Assembly (NCBI RefSeq): GCF_003963535.1
Contig: NZ_CP034539.1
Span: 1,426,001 to 1,490,000 of the forward strand
DNA from: Streptomyces cyaneochromogenes
Lineage (GTDB): Bacteria > Actinomycetota > Actinomycetes > Streptomycetales > Streptomycetaceae
Length of the DNA: 64,000 nucleotides
Direction of reading: 5' to 3'
The notes under the pieces are model-generated. The model was not told where the DNA came from, ran no database searches, and saw only the letters and a program-made list of their open reading frames with translations. Positions 16,848 through 25,722 of this stretch are shown here, piece by piece. Both the position numbers and the translations under genes were made by a program. Each line of letters starts with the position of its first letter. Position 1 is the first letter of the stretch.

Positions 16848-17750
16848 ATGAGCATCAGTCATGCCCCGCCCGGCTCTTCGGAGCCGGATATTTCCGATAT
16901 ACCCGACGGTGCCCTCGTCAAGGCCACCGCCGCCACCCCCTCCCCGCCCGACCTCGAACCCCTCCTCCCCGCCTCCTCCCGCCGCACCCGCATCCCCCGC
17001 TGGCTGCGCCGCACCACGGGCCCGGTCCTGCTCCTCATCCTGTGGCAACTGCTCAGCGCCACGGGTGTGTTGACCGCCGACGTCCTCGCCTCGCCGGGCC
17101 GCATCACCCAGGTCGCGGGCGATCTGATCGCGGACGGCTCGCTGTCCTCGGCCATGGCGACGTCCCTGACGCGCGTCGCCGCCGGACTGGCACTGGGCAC
17201 CCTCGTGGGCACCGGACTCGCCCTCGTCTCGGGCCTGTTCCGGATCGGCGAGGACCTGGTGGACGCGCCCGTGCAGATGCTGCGGACCGTGCCCTTCGTC
17301 GGGCTCATCCCACTGTTCATCATCTGGTTCGGCATCGGCGAGGCGCCCAAGGTCGCCATCATCACGCTCGGCGTGACGTTCCCGCTCTACCTCAACGTGT
17401 ACGCCGGTATCCGAGGGGTGGACTCCCAGTTGATCGAGGCCGGGGAGTCCCTCGGCCTGTCCAGGTGGGGCCTGGTGCGGCATGTCGTGCTGCCCGGTGC
17501 GCTGCCCGGAGCCCTGACCGGCCTGCGCTACTCGCTCGGCATCGCCTGGCTGGCCCTCGTCTTCGCCGAGCAGGTCAACGCCGACTCCGGCATCGGGTTC
17601 CTGATGGTGCAGGCGCGGGACTTCCTGCGCACCGACGTGATCGTGGTCTGCCTGATCGTCTACGCCTTCCTCGGTCTGCTCGCCGACTTCATCGTCCGCT
17701 CCCTCGAAAGGCTGCTGCTGCAATGGCGACCGACGTTCACCGGCCGGTGA
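16848..17750 (+). CDS. ssuC: Aliphatic sulfonate ABC transporter permease
   Basis: 300-aa inner-membrane permease, ATG 16848 with GGAG 6 nt upstream. About six membrane segments; the EAA-like loop reads LIEAGESLGLSRWGLVRHVVLPGALPGALT, and MLRTVPFVGLIPLFIIWFGIGE is diagnostic of the SsuC/TauC/NitT permease group. The extended N-terminus (~50 residues, Pro/Ser-rich) is cytoplasmic. It overlaps the ATPase gene by 28 nt. The position behind a Cys-type leader peptide supports sulfur-source import. Confidence 0.88.
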   Translation: MSISHAPPGSSEPDISDIPDGALVKATAATPSPPDLEPLLPASSRRTRIPRWLRRTTGPVLLLILWQLLSATGVLTADVLASPGRITQVAGDLIADGSLSSAMATSLTRVAAGLALGTLVGTGLALVSGLFRIGEDLVDAPVQMLRTVPFVGLIPLFIIWFGIGEAPKVAIITLGVTFPLYLNVYAGIRGVDSQLIEAGESLGLSRWGLVRHVVLPGALPGALTGLRYSLGIAWLALVFAEQVNADSGIGFLMVQARDFLRTDVIVVCLIVYAFLGLLADFIVRSLERLLLQWRPTFTGR

Positions 17751-18514
17751 GCCCCGAGGCCGTACCGGCCTCCGAGACCTCCCAGGCCACGCCGTCCACG
17801 CAGGCCACGCAGGCCGTTCATGTCGCGGGCCTGACCCGCGCCTTCGACGGCCGTGCCGTCATCGACCGGCTCGACCTCGACGTCCGCCCGGGCGAGTTCG
17901 TGGCCCTGCTCGGCCGCAGCGGCTGCGGCAAGTCCACCCTGCTGCGCATCCTCGCCGGCCTCGACCGCGACATCGAGGGCACCGTCCTGGTGCCGCGCCG
18001 CAAGGCCGTCGCCTTCCAGGCACCTCGGCTGATGCCGTGGAAGAAGGTGTGGCGCAACGTGCTGCTCGGCCTGCCGGGCAAGCCCGGGCGTGCCGTCGCC
18101 GAGCAGGCCCTGAAGGAGGTCGGCCTGGACCACCGTACGGACGCCTGGCCCAAGACCCTCTCGGGCGGCGAGGCCCAACGTGCCTCGCTCGCCCGGGCGT
18201 TGGTCCGTGAGCCCGATCTGCTGCTGCTCGACGAGCCGTTCGGCGCGCTGGACGCGCTCACCCGCATCAAGGCCCAGCGGCTGGTCGGCGAGTTGTGGCA
18301 GCGGCGCGGCTGCGCGGTCCTGCTCGTCACGCACGACGTCGAGGAGGCCGTACTCCTCGCCGACCGTGTCCTCGTGATGGACGACGGGGTCATCGCGCAC
18401 GAGCAGCGCATCGACCTCGACCGCCCCCGCGACATCACCGACCCCCGGTTCGCCGAACTGCGCGCCGGCCTCCTGGAACGACTCGGCGTCGACACGGCCG
18501 CCGAAGCCGCCTGA
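17723..18514 (+). CDS. ssuB: Aliphatic sulfonate ABC transporter ATP-binding protein
   Basis: 263-aa ATPase. Walker A LGRSGCGKST, Q-loop AFQAPRLMPWKKVWRN, signature LSGGEAQRASLARAL, Walker B LLLLDEPFGALDALTR and the H-loop THDVEEAVLLADRV are all intact. The Q-loop region APRLMPWKKV and missing glycine-rich insert match SsuB-type ATPases, which energise the SsuC channel. The ATG at 17723 lies inside ssuC, giving a 28-nt overlap and likely coupled translation. Confidence 0.9.
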   Translation: MATDVHRPVSPEAVPASETSQATPSTQATQAVHVAGLTRAFDGRAVIDRLDLDVRPGEFVALLGRSGCGKSTLLRILAGLDRDIEGTVLVPRRKAVAFQAPRLMPWKKVWRNVLLGLPGKPGRAVAEQALKEVGLDHRTDAWPKTLSGGEAQRASLARALVREPDLLLLDEPFGALDALTRIKAQRLVGELWQRRGCAVLLVTHDVEEAVLLADRVLVMDDGVIAHEQRIDLDRPRDITDPRFAELRAGLLERLGVDTAAEAA

Positions 18515-18573
18515 TCACCCCCTCCTTCCATCCTCGGCTCCACCCATCCTCAGTTCCACAGAACGGATCCGTC

Positions 18574-19599
18574 ATGCGACGTCGCCTCGTCCCCGCCGCG
18601 GTGCTTCTCCCCCTGGCCCTGCTCCTGTCCGCCTGCGGAGGCAGCTCGTCGGCCTCGACCGGCGGCGACACCGACGGATCGGGCTCCCTCACCCTCAACG
18701 TCGGTGATCAGAAGGGTGGTTCGGAGGCCATCCTGCGCGCCGCGGGCGAGCTGAAGAACCTCGACTACAAGATCAAGTGGTCGACCTTCACCTCCGGTCC
18801 GCCGCTGCTGGAGGCCGTCAACGCCAAGGCCGTCGACATCGGCGCGGTCGGCAACACGCCGCCGGTCTTCGCGGCGGGCGCCGGCTCGAAGATCACGGCG
18901 GTGGCCGCGTTCAAGGGCACCTCCAAGGGCGACGCGATCCTCGTGCCGAACGACTCGAAGCTGACGAAGCCCGAGCAGCTCAAGGGCAGGTCGATCGCCG
19001 TGGCGCAGGGCTCCTCCGCCAACTACCAGCTGATCGCGTCCCTCAAGGCGGCCGGGCTGGGCCTGAGCGACGTCGACGTCAAGTACCTCCAGCCGGCCGA
19101 CGCGCTGGCCGCGTTCACCGCCGGCAAGGTCGACGCGTGGGCGGTGTGGGATCCGTACACCTCGCAGGTGCTCCAGTCCGAGCAGGGCCGGATCCTGACG
19201 ACCGGCGACGGGATCACCAACGGGCTCACCTTCCAGGTGGCGGCGCCCTCCGCGCTGAAGGACAAGGAGAAGGCCGTCGCCATCAAGGACTACCTGGAGC
19301 GGCTGCGGCGCGCCACGGCGTGGGTGCACGACCACCAGGAGGAGTGGGCGAAGGTCTGGGCGAAGGACACCGGGCTGCCGTACGAGGTCGCGCTGGCCTC
19401 GGTGAAGCGCACCAACTCCACCCGGATCTCGGTCGCGGTGGACAAGCCGCTCATCGCCTCCGAGCAGGAGATCGCCGACACCTTCACCGAGCTGGGGCTC
19501 ATCCCGAAGAAGGTGGACTTCGGCCAGTTCGTGGACACGCGGTACAACGGCGACCTGCCGCCGTCGACCTCCGAGGCGCATGCCTCGGAGGGTTCGTGA
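18574..19599 (+). CDS. ssuA: Aliphatic sulfonate substrate-binding lipoprotein
   Basis: 341-aa lipoprotein: signal peptide with lipobox LLSAC (Cys21) then a Ser/Gly linker. The domain matches SsuA/NMT1-type binding proteins: LNVGDQKGGSEAILRA, SGPPLLEAVNAKAVDIGAVGN, GRSIAVAQGSSANYQLI and FTAGKVDAWAVWDPYTSQ. Such proteins capture alkanesulfonates outside the cell and deliver them to SsuBC. It follows the ATPase by 59 nt on the same strand. The exact ligand (sulfonate or taurine-like) cannot be read from sequence. Confidence 0.88.
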   Translation: MRRRLVPAAVLLPLALLLSACGGSSSASTGGDTDGSGSLTLNVGDQKGGSEAILRAAGELKNLDYKIKWSTFTSGPPLLEAVNAKAVDIGAVGNTPPVFAAGAGSKITAVAAFKGTSKGDAILVPNDSKLTKPEQLKGRSIAVAQGSSANYQLIASLKAAGLGLSDVDVKYLQPADALAAFTAGKVDAWAVWDPYTSQVLQSEQGRILTTGDGITNGLTFQVAAPSALKDKEKAVAIKDYLERLRRATAWVHDHQEEWAKVWAKDTGLPYEVALASVKRTNSTRISVAVDKPLIASEQEIADTFTELGLIPKKVDFGQFVDTRYNGDLPPSTSEAHASEGS

Positions 19600-19649
19600 C
19601 ATGTCGCACCTCGGGGAAGATCCGCGCCACCTCGGCGGTTAGTAGAAGC

Positions 19650-20735
19650 GTGAACGATATCGAGGTGGTCGAGGAAGTCGACGTGGTCGTCATAGGCGCT
19701 GGTCAGGCAGGTCTCTCCAGCGCCTACCACCTGCGGCGCACCGGTTTCGAACCGGACCGCGACTTCGTGGTCCTCGACCACTCCCCCGGTCCGGGCGGCG
19801 CCTGGCAGTTCCGGTGGCCGTCCCTGACGTACGGCAAGGTGCACGGGATGCACTCACTGCCCGGGATGGAGCTGACCGACGCCGCGCCCGAGAGGCCGTC
19901 GTCCGAGGTCATCGCCGAGTACTTCGACAGGTACGAGCGGACCTTCGACCTGCGTGTCCGGCGGCCCGTCGACGTGCGTGCCGTGCGGGAGGGCCCGGGC
20001 GGGCGGCTGCTCGTGGAGACTTCTGCGGGGACCTGGGCGACACGGGCGCTGATCAACGCGACCGGCACCTGGGACCGGCCGTTCTGGCCGCGCTACCCCG
20101 GCCAGGAGACGTTCCGGGGGCGGCAGTTGCACACCGCGCAGTACCCCGGGCCCGAGGAGTTCGCCGGACAGCGGGTCGTGGTCGTGGGCGGCGGCGCCTC
20201 CGGCACCCAGCATCTGCTGGAGATCGCCCCGTACGCGGCCGCCACGACGTGGGTCACGCGGCGTCCACCGGTGTTCCGCGAGGGCCCGTTCACCGAGGAC
20301 GTGGGCCGGGCGGCCGTCGCGCTCGTCGAGGAGCGGGTCCGGCAGGGACTGCCGCCGAAGAGCGTCGTCTCGGTCACGGGGCTGCCCCTGAACGACGCCG
20401 TCCGGCAGGGGCTCGCGGACGGGGTCCTGGACCGGCGCCCCATGTTCGACCAGGTCACGCCGGACGGGGTGCAGTGGCGGGACGGACAGCGCGTCGAGGC
20501 CGATGTCATCCTGTGGGCGACGGGTTTCCGCGCCGCCATCGATCACTTGGCGCCGCTGCGCCTGCGCGAGCCGGGTGGCGGGATCCGGGTGGAGGGGACG
20601 CGCGCGATCGCCGACCCCCGTGTCCACCTCGTCGGTTACGGCCCGTCCGCCAGCACGATCGGCGCCAACCGGGCCGGGCGCGCGGCCGTGCGGGACATCA
20701 GGCGGTTGTCGGCGGAGGAGCCGCTCGCCGCCTGA
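19650..20735 (+). CDS. Flavin-dependent monooxygenase / NAD(P)-binding oxidoreductase
   Basis: 361-aa enzyme with two Rossmann motifs: VVIGAGQAGLSSAYHL near the N-terminus for FAD and VVVVGGGASGTQHLLE for NADPH, plus the ATGF motif (LWATGFRAAI) of the flavin-containing monooxygenase/trimethylamine-oxygenase group. GTG 19650 is the first plausible start, without a strong box. It follows ssuA by 50 nt on the same strand, so it may be co-transcribed and could oxidise an organosulfur compound taken up by the transporter; the substrate is unknown. It is not the usual SsuD-type reduced-flavin desulfonase. Confidence 0.8.
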   Translation: MNDIEVVEEVDVVVIGAGQAGLSSAYHLRRTGFEPDRDFVVLDHSPGPGGAWQFRWPSLTYGKVHGMHSLPGMELTDAAPERPSSEVIAEYFDRYERTFDLRVRRPVDVRAVREGPGGRLLVETSAGTWATRALINATGTWDRPFWPRYPGQETFRGRQLHTAQYPGPEEFAGQRVVVVGGGASGTQHLLEIAPYAAATTWVTRRPPVFREGPFTEDVGRAAVALVEERVRQGLPPKSVVSVTGLPLNDAVRQGLADGVLDRRPMFDQVTPDGVQWRDGQRVEADVILWATGFRAAIDHLAPLRLREPGGGIRVEGTRAIADPRVHLVGYGPSASTIGANRAGRAAVRDIRRLSAEEPLAA

Positions 20736-20777
20736 CGTACCGGCCGCCCGACGGCCGTGGGTCACCGCGCCGTCGGC

Positions 20778-21632
20778 TCACCTCGACGGCTTGGGGCTCG
20801 CCTTCCGCTTCTGCTCGGCGTTGAACTCGGCGACATTGCGCTGGTGTTCCGCATAGTCGGCGGTGAAGCGGGTGTCGCCGGGCTTGACCGTGACGAAGTA
20901 CAGCCAGTCGCCCGGCGAAGGGTTGATCGCGGCGCGCATCGCCTCCTCACCCGGGTTGTCGATCGGTGTGGGCGGCAGGCCCATGCGCTGGTACGAGTTG
21001 TAGGGGCTCTCGATCCGGGTGTCGGCCTCGGTGGTCCGCAGCGTGGAGCGGCCCAGCGCGTAGTTGATGGTGGAGTCCATCTGCAACGGCATCCCGCGCT
21101 CCAGCCGGTTGAAGACGACCCGCGCCACCTTGCCCATGTCGGCCTTGCTGCCGGCCTCGGCCTGGACGATGCTCGCGATGGTCACCGCCTGATAGACGTT
21201 CATGGCGTTGCGCTGCGCGCCCGCGGCGATCGGGGCGCCGCTGAACTTCTTGTTGGCGGTGTCGACCATGGCCGACAGCAGGGACTCGGGCGTTACCCGC
21301 TTGCCGTTGCGCTCCAGCGGATACGTCGCCGGGAAGAGGTAGCCCTCGGGATTGCCCTCGGCGTCGTTCGGCAGCTTGAGGTCGAGCTTGTGGAGGGACT
21401 TCTTCGTGGCACCGTTCGGCAGGGCGAGGGCCTTGTCGACGGCGGCGTAGATCTGGCTCGCGCGCCAGCCCTCCGGGATCACCAGGGTGGTGGGCCTCGG
21501 CTTTCCCTCGCCCGGGCTCAACAGCGGCACCGCCACGGCGGTACCGGCCACGACGGCGCCGGCGACGATGAGAGCGATACGGCCCCGGCGCGTCAGTCGA
21601 ATCGTTCTCCGTGACGGAGTGTTCAAGTACAT
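20778..21632 (-). CDS. mltG: Endolytic murein transglycosylase MltG family (YceG-like)
   Basis: 284-aa protein with one N-terminal membrane anchor (IALIVAGAVVAGTAVAV) and an extracytoplasmic YceG domain. The domain shows the LysM-like IPEGWRASQIYAAVDKA segment, the catalytic glutamate in TIASIVQAEAG, ARVVFNRLERGMPLQMDSTINYALG, SPYNSYQRMGLPPTPIDNPG and DWLYFVTVKPGDTRFT. MltG cuts nascent glycan strands and helps set their length. It is shorter than the main actinobacterial MltG, which usually has a long N-terminal part, so this may be a second, accessory copy. The start has no clear box; TACCGT six nt ahead could be a -10 for a leaderless message. Confidence 0.85.
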   Translation of the reverse strand: MYLNTPSRRTIRLTRRGRIALIVAGAVVAGTAVAVPLLSPGEGKPRPTTLVIPEGWRASQIYAAVDKALALPNGATKKSLHKLDLKLPNDAEGNPEGYLFPATYPLERNGKRVTPESLLSAMVDTANKKFSGAPIAAGAQRNAMNVYQAVTIASIVQAEAGSKADMGKVARVVFNRLERGMPLQMDSTINYALGRSTLRTTEADTRIESPYNSYQRMGLPPTPIDNPGEEAMRAAINPSPGDWLYFVTVKPGDTRFTADYAEHQRNVAEFNAEQKRKASPKPSR

Positions 21633-21675
21633 GCCGGAACGGTAACCCGCACATGGTCACAAACCCGGCATAACG

Positions 21676-23487
21676 TCACCCCGTCGGCTCCAGTTGGGCG
21701 TCTCGGCGGACCAGCCCCGCATACCGCCCCTCCTGCTCCAACAGCTCCTCGTGCGTCCCCCGTTCGGCCACGCGCCCCGCGTCGAGGACGACGATCTGGT
21801 CGGCGCCCCGAATGGTGGACAGGCGGTGGGCGATGGTGACCGTGGTGCGGTTGGCGGACAGGGCGTCGATGGCCTCCTGGACGGCGTGTTCGGTGCGGGT
21901 GTCCAGCGCGCTCGTCGCCTCGTCGAGGATGAGGACCGGCGGGTCACGCAGGATCGTGCGGGCGATGGCCAGGCGCTGCTTCTCACCGCCGGAGAAGCGG
22001 TGCCCGCGTTCGCCCACGACGGTGTCGTAGCCGTCGGGCAGCGCGGCGATGTGGTCGTGGATCTGCGCCGCCCGGGCCGCCGCACGCAGCTCGTCGTCGG
22101 TGGCGTCCGGCTTGGCGAAGCGCAGGTTGTCGGCGACTGAGGCGTGGAAGAGGTACGTCTCCTGCGAGACGACCCCGACCGCGCGGGCGAGGGTGTCGAA
22201 GTCGAGGTCGCGCACGTCGACGCCGTCGAGGGTGACCCGGCCGCCCGTCACGTCGTACAGCCGCGGCACGAGATGACCGAGCGTCGACTTTCCGGCGCCG
22301 GTCGGGCCGACGACCGCGAGGCTGCCGCCCGCCGGGACGGTGAGGTCGATGCCGTCGAGGATCGCGCCGCCCTTTCCGTCGTTCCCGTCGTACCGGAACT
22401 CCACGTTCTCGAAGCGGACCTCGCCCTTGACCTCGTCGAGGTGGACGGGCTCCTCCCGCTCGGTGATGTCGATGGGCAGGTCGAGGTACTCGAAGATGCG
22501 CTGGAAGAGCGCGAGCGAGGCCTGGATCTGGACGCCGGTGGACAGCAGGCTGACGGCCGGGCGGAACAGGCCCTGCTGAAGCGAGACGAAGGCGACGATC
22601 GTGCCGATCGAGACCTGGGGGCCGCCGAGTTGGAGGGCCATCCCCGCGGTCCAGTAGATGAAGGCGGGCATCGCGGCCATGACGATGCCGATGACGGACA
22701 TGCGCCAGCGGCCGGCCATGTTCGACCGTACTTCGAGGTCGACCAGCCGCTCGGACTCGTCGGAGAAGGACTTGGTCAGCGAGTCGGAGCGGCCCATCGT
22801 GCGGCCGAGCAGGATGCCGCTGACCGAGAGCGACTCGGTGACCGTGGCGGCCATCGCGGCCATCTGCTTCTGGCGCTGGGTGGTGATCTTCTTGCGCTCG
22901 TTGCCGACACGGCGGCTGATCCAGACGAAGACCGGCAGCAGGAGCAGGGAGACGACGGTCAGGCGCCAGTCGAGGGCGATCATCGCGACGATCGTGGCGA
23001 CCACGCTGGTCAGGTTGGAGACCAGGGAGGTCGCGGTGGAGGTGACGGTGGCCTGCATGCCGCCGATGTCGTTGGCGATGCGGGACTGGACCTCGCCGGT
23101 GCGGGTGCGGGTGAAGAAGGCGAGCGACATGCGCTGCAGGCGGCCGTAGACCGCGGTGCGCAGGTCGTGCATGACGCGTTGACCGACCGTCGTGGAGATC
23201 AGCGTCTGCAGCACGCCGAAGACGCCGCTCAGCACGGCGCTGAGGATCATGCCGAGCGCGAGCAGGCTGAGCAGGCCGGTGCGGCCCTCGGGGATCGCGA
23301 CGTCGAGGATCGCCTTGAGCAGGAAGGGCGTGGCCACGCCGACCAGCGAGGAGGCGCCGACGAGCAGGCCGACGACGGCCAGGCGGCCGCGGTACGGACG
23401 GAAGAGGCTCAGGATGCGGCGCACCTGCCGGGGCTGTTCCTGCTGTGCGGCGGATGGCGTCCAGGTGGGTTCGTTGTCGGGGTGCAT
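21676..23487 (-). CDS. ABC multidrug-type exporter (fused permease-ATPase)
   Basis: 603-aa half-transporter: six membrane helices in the first ~340 residues and an ATPase domain after. Walker A VGPTGAGKST, Q-loop VVSQETYLFHASVADNLRF, signature FSGGEKQRLAIARTIL, Walker B VLILDEATSALD and H-loop TIAHRLSTI are all canonical, so it could work as a homodimer. RBS AGGAG precedes ATG 23487. It is divergent from a MarR regulator with a palindrome between them, which suggests substrate-induced derepression. Substrate unknown. Confidence 0.9.
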   Translation of the reverse strand: MHPDNEPTWTPSAAQQEQPRQVRRILSLFRPYRGRLAVVGLLVGASSLVGVATPFLLKAILDVAIPEGRTGLLSLLALGMILSAVLSGVFGVLQTLISTTVGQRVMHDLRTAVYGRLQRMSLAFFTRTRTGEVQSRIANDIGGMQATVTSTATSLVSNLTSVVATIVAMIALDWRLTVVSLLLLPVFVWISRRVGNERKKITTQRQKQMAAMAATVTESLSVSGILLGRTMGRSDSLTKSFSDESERLVDLEVRSNMAGRWRMSVIGIVMAAMPAFIYWTAGMALQLGGPQVSIGTIVAFVSLQQGLFRPAVSLLSTGVQIQASLALFQRIFEYLDLPIDITEREEPVHLDEVKGEVRFENVEFRYDGNDGKGGAILDGIDLTVPAGGSLAVVGPTGAGKSTLGHLVPRLYDVTGGRVTLDGVDVRDLDFDTLARAVGVVSQETYLFHASVADNLRFAKPDATDDELRAAARAAQIHDHIAALPDGYDTVVGERGHRFSGGEKQRLAIARTILRDPPVLILDEATSALDTRTEHAVQEAIDALSANRTTVTIAHRLSTIRGADQIVVLDAGRVAERGTHEELLEQEGRYAGLVRRDAQLEPTG

Positions 23488-23532
23488 GGGCTCCTACGGG
23501 AGGTGTGATGATGCGGACTGACGGAGCTTAGC

Positions 23533-23557
23533 TCATTGTTACCTATGCTCACAATGA
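23533..23557. promoter_or_regulatory. Candidate MarR operator between the exporter and its regulator
   Basis: A perfect inverted repeat TCATTGT-n11-ACAATGA (23533-23557) lies centrally in the 94-bp divergent intergenic region. Arm length and AT-rich composition fit MarR-family operators. It lies just upstream of the presumed -10 TATTGT (23570-23575) of the regulator gene, so binding could repress both directions. Confidence 0.6.
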
Positions 23558-23581
23558 ATGTCGTCCTGATATTGTTCCCGC

Positions 23582-24031
23582 ATGACCACGCCCGATCCCG
23601 ACGGCCCGCTCGCCGATCAGCTCCTGCGCTTCACCCGCCGGGTCCACCGCATCCAGAAACAGCACCTGCAGGAGTGCGGCCTGGGTGTCACCCCGGCCCA
23701 GTCCCGCCTGCTGCGCACGCTCGCGCACTACGACTCGCCGCCCCGGATGGCCGATCTCGCCGAGCGCCTGGAAGTGGTCCCGCGCGCGGTGACGTCGCTG
23801 GTCGACGGGCTGGAGGCGAGCGGGAAGGTACGGCGGGTGCCGGATCCGACGAACCGGCGGGTGATCCGGATCGAGCTCACCGACGACGGGCGGGCGGCCC
23901 TGCGGGAGCTGCACGGTGCGCGGCGGTCGGCCGCGGAGGAGATCCTTGCGCCGCTGACGGACGAACAACGCGAGGTGCTGGGCGAGTTGCTGGACACACT
24001 GATCGGCGGGGGCGGGGAGCAGCGCTGCTGA
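23582..24031 (+). CDS. MarR-family transcriptional regulator
   Basis: 149-aa winged-helix regulator: QSRLLRTLAHYDSPPRMADLAERL, VPRAVTSLVDGLEASGKVRR and PTNRRVIRIELTDDG form the recognition helix and wing. There is no ribosome binding site before ATG 23582, but TATTGT ends 6 nt ahead of it, which suggests a leaderless transcript. It most likely represses the divergent ABC exporter and itself until a phenolic or drug-like ligand binds. Confidence 0.9.
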   Translation: MTTPDPDGPLADQLLRFTRRVHRIQKQHLQECGLGVTPAQSRLLRTLAHYDSPPRMADLAERLEVVPRAVTSLVDGLEASGKVRRVPDPTNRRVIRIELTDDGRAALRELHGARRSAAEEILAPLTDEQREVLGELLDTLIGGGGEQRC

Positions 24032-24055
24032 ACGGCGCGGCGAACGGCGAACGGG

Positions 24056-24095
24056 CCGCGGCCACCCCTCCGTACTGCTGGAGGGGTGGCCGCGG
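24056..24095. terminator. Bidirectional terminator, 16-bp perfect hairpin
   Basis: CCGCGGCCACCCCTCC (24056-24071) and GGAGGGGTGGCCGCGG (24080-24095) pair perfectly around an 8-nt loop. It lies between the convergent MarR and symporter genes, so it can end both transcripts; a short T-rich stretch TCTGTTT follows on the plus strand. Confidence 0.92.
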
Positions 24096-24115
24096 TCTGT
24101 TTCAGGTGATCCGGC

Positions 24116-25546
24116 TCAACCGGCGTTGGAGGCGGCCCCCTTGCCCGGCTGAGCGGGAACGGCGACCGGCTCTGCGGACTCCGTCGCCTCGGGCTTCCGG
24201 AGCTCGGCCTTCTTGAGCTCCGCCTGCGCCGGCTCCTCGTCGTCCAGCTCGACCACGATCTCGCCGTTCAGGACCTTCCTCGCCCGCTCCTTGTCCAGCG
24301 CACCCTCCCAACGGGAGACCGCGAAGACGGCGACGCAGTTGCCGAGCAGGTTGGTGACGACGCGCATCGAGTCCATGATGCGGTCCACGCCGAGGAGCAG
24401 GGCGACCGCGCCGGCCGGGATGGCGCCCAGCGAGGAGGCGGTCGCGGACAGCGCGAGGAACGCCGAACCGGGGATGCCCGCCATGCCCTTGCTGGTCAGC
24501 ATCAGCACCAGGATCACGGTGATCTGCTGGCTGAAGCTGAGGTCGACGCCCACGGCCTGGGCGATGAACAGCGTGCCGATGGACAGGTAGAGCGAGGCGC
24601 CGTCGAGGTTGAAGGAGTAACCCGTCGGCAGCACCAGACCCACGGCGTCGTCACGGGCGCCGGCCTTGCGCAGCTTCTGCATCACCCGCGGCAGGACCGA
24701 CTCGGTGGACGCGGTGCCGAGCGCGAGCAGCATCTCCTCACGGATGTAGCGCAGGAACTTCCAGAGGCTGAGCCCGGTGACGACCTTCAGCGCGACGGCG
24801 AGGAGCGCGATGAAGAGCGCCGCGGCCGCGTAGCACAGGACGATCAGCTTGCCGTAGGTCTCGATCACGCCGAGCCCGTAGTTTCCGATCAGGACGGCCA
24901 TGGCGCCGAACACCGCGATCGGGGCCAGTCGCATGACGAAGCCGACGATCGCGAAGATGATCTCCTGGGCCTGCTCGATGGCGGGCAGCACCTGCGGCAC
25001 CTTGGTGTGCCCGAGGTGCAGCAGCGCGGCGCCCACCAGACAGGCCAGGACGAGCACCTGCAGCAGGGAGTTCTCGGCGAAGGCGCCGATGAAACTGGTG
25101 GGCAGGGCGTTCAGCGCGAACTCGGTCGTCGAGGGCAGGTGTCCGCCGCCCGTCTTCGCGTCGACCGCCGAGGCGTCGAGCGTGGACGGGTCGACGTTCA
25201 TCCCGGACCCGGGCTGGACCACGTTGGCGGCGAGGAGCCCGATGAGCAGGGCGAGCGTGCTCGCGACCTCGAACCAGATCAGGGCCTTCAGCCCGATCCG
25301 GCCGAACGCCTTCAGGTCACCGGCTTTGGCGATACCGACGACGACCACACAGAACACGAGCGGCGAGATGATCGTCTTGATGAGCCGGATGAAACCGTCG
25401 CCGAGCGGCTGGAGATCCGCGCCGAATCCGGGCCACAGCTTCCCGACGACGATTCCGAGGACGAGCGCGCAGGCGACCTGCGCGAAGAGAGAGGTACGCA
25501 GCATGCGTGCGACGCGTCGCGGCAGGGACGGTACGGACGGCGGCAC
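24116..25546 (-). CDS. Dicarboxylate/amino acid:cation symporter (DctA/GltP family)
   Basis: 476-aa membrane carrier of the DAACS family. Visible hallmarks: the early FIRLIKTIISPLVFCVVVVGIA, the serine-rich hairpin ALGTASTESVLPRVMQKL, the substrate-binding PTGYSFNLDGASLYLS, and GIPGSAFLALSATAS with DRIMDSMRVVTNLLGN. These bind C4-dicarboxylates or glutamate/aspartate coupled to Na+ or H+. I chose GTG 25546, which lies 6 nt after AGGAG; a GTG at 25552 would sit directly on the box. The C-terminal tail (~45 residues, acidic then Ala/Pro/Lys-rich) is unusually long. An inverted repeat ACGGAA-n6-TTCCGT (25609-25626) lies upstream. Confidence 0.9.
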   Translation of the reverse strand: MPPSVPSLPRRVARMLRTSLFAQVACALVLGIVVGKLWPGFGADLQPLGDGFIRLIKTIISPLVFCVVVVGIAKAGDLKAFGRIGLKALIWFEVASTLALLIGLLAANVVQPGSGMNVDPSTLDASAVDAKTGGGHLPSTTEFALNALPTSFIGAFAENSLLQVLVLACLVGAALLHLGHTKVPQVLPAIEQAQEIIFAIVGFVMRLAPIAVFGAMAVLIGNYGLGVIETYGKLIVLCYAAAALFIALLAVALKVVTGLSLWKFLRYIREEMLLALGTASTESVLPRVMQKLRKAGARDDAVGLVLPTGYSFNLDGASLYLSIGTLFIAQAVGVDLSFSQQITVILVLMLTSKGMAGIPGSAFLALSATASSLGAIPAGAVALLLGVDRIMDSMRVVTNLLGNCVAVFAVSRWEGALDKERARKVLNGEIVVELDDEEPAQAELKKAELRKPEATESAEPVAVPAQPGKGAASNAG

Positions 25547-25722
25547 GGGCACTCCTTTGGGGACGGCGGCACGCAGAAGCCCCCAGGGGCGGTTGGGACT
25601 TCTGCCATACGGAAAGCGGATTCCGTGCCGATCACTTTGAAGGTGATGATGTCCTTACACAAGACCCCCGTGTTGCATCCGTGTAAATCGCGCCCCGGGT
25701 GACGCATCGCACACCATCCGCC

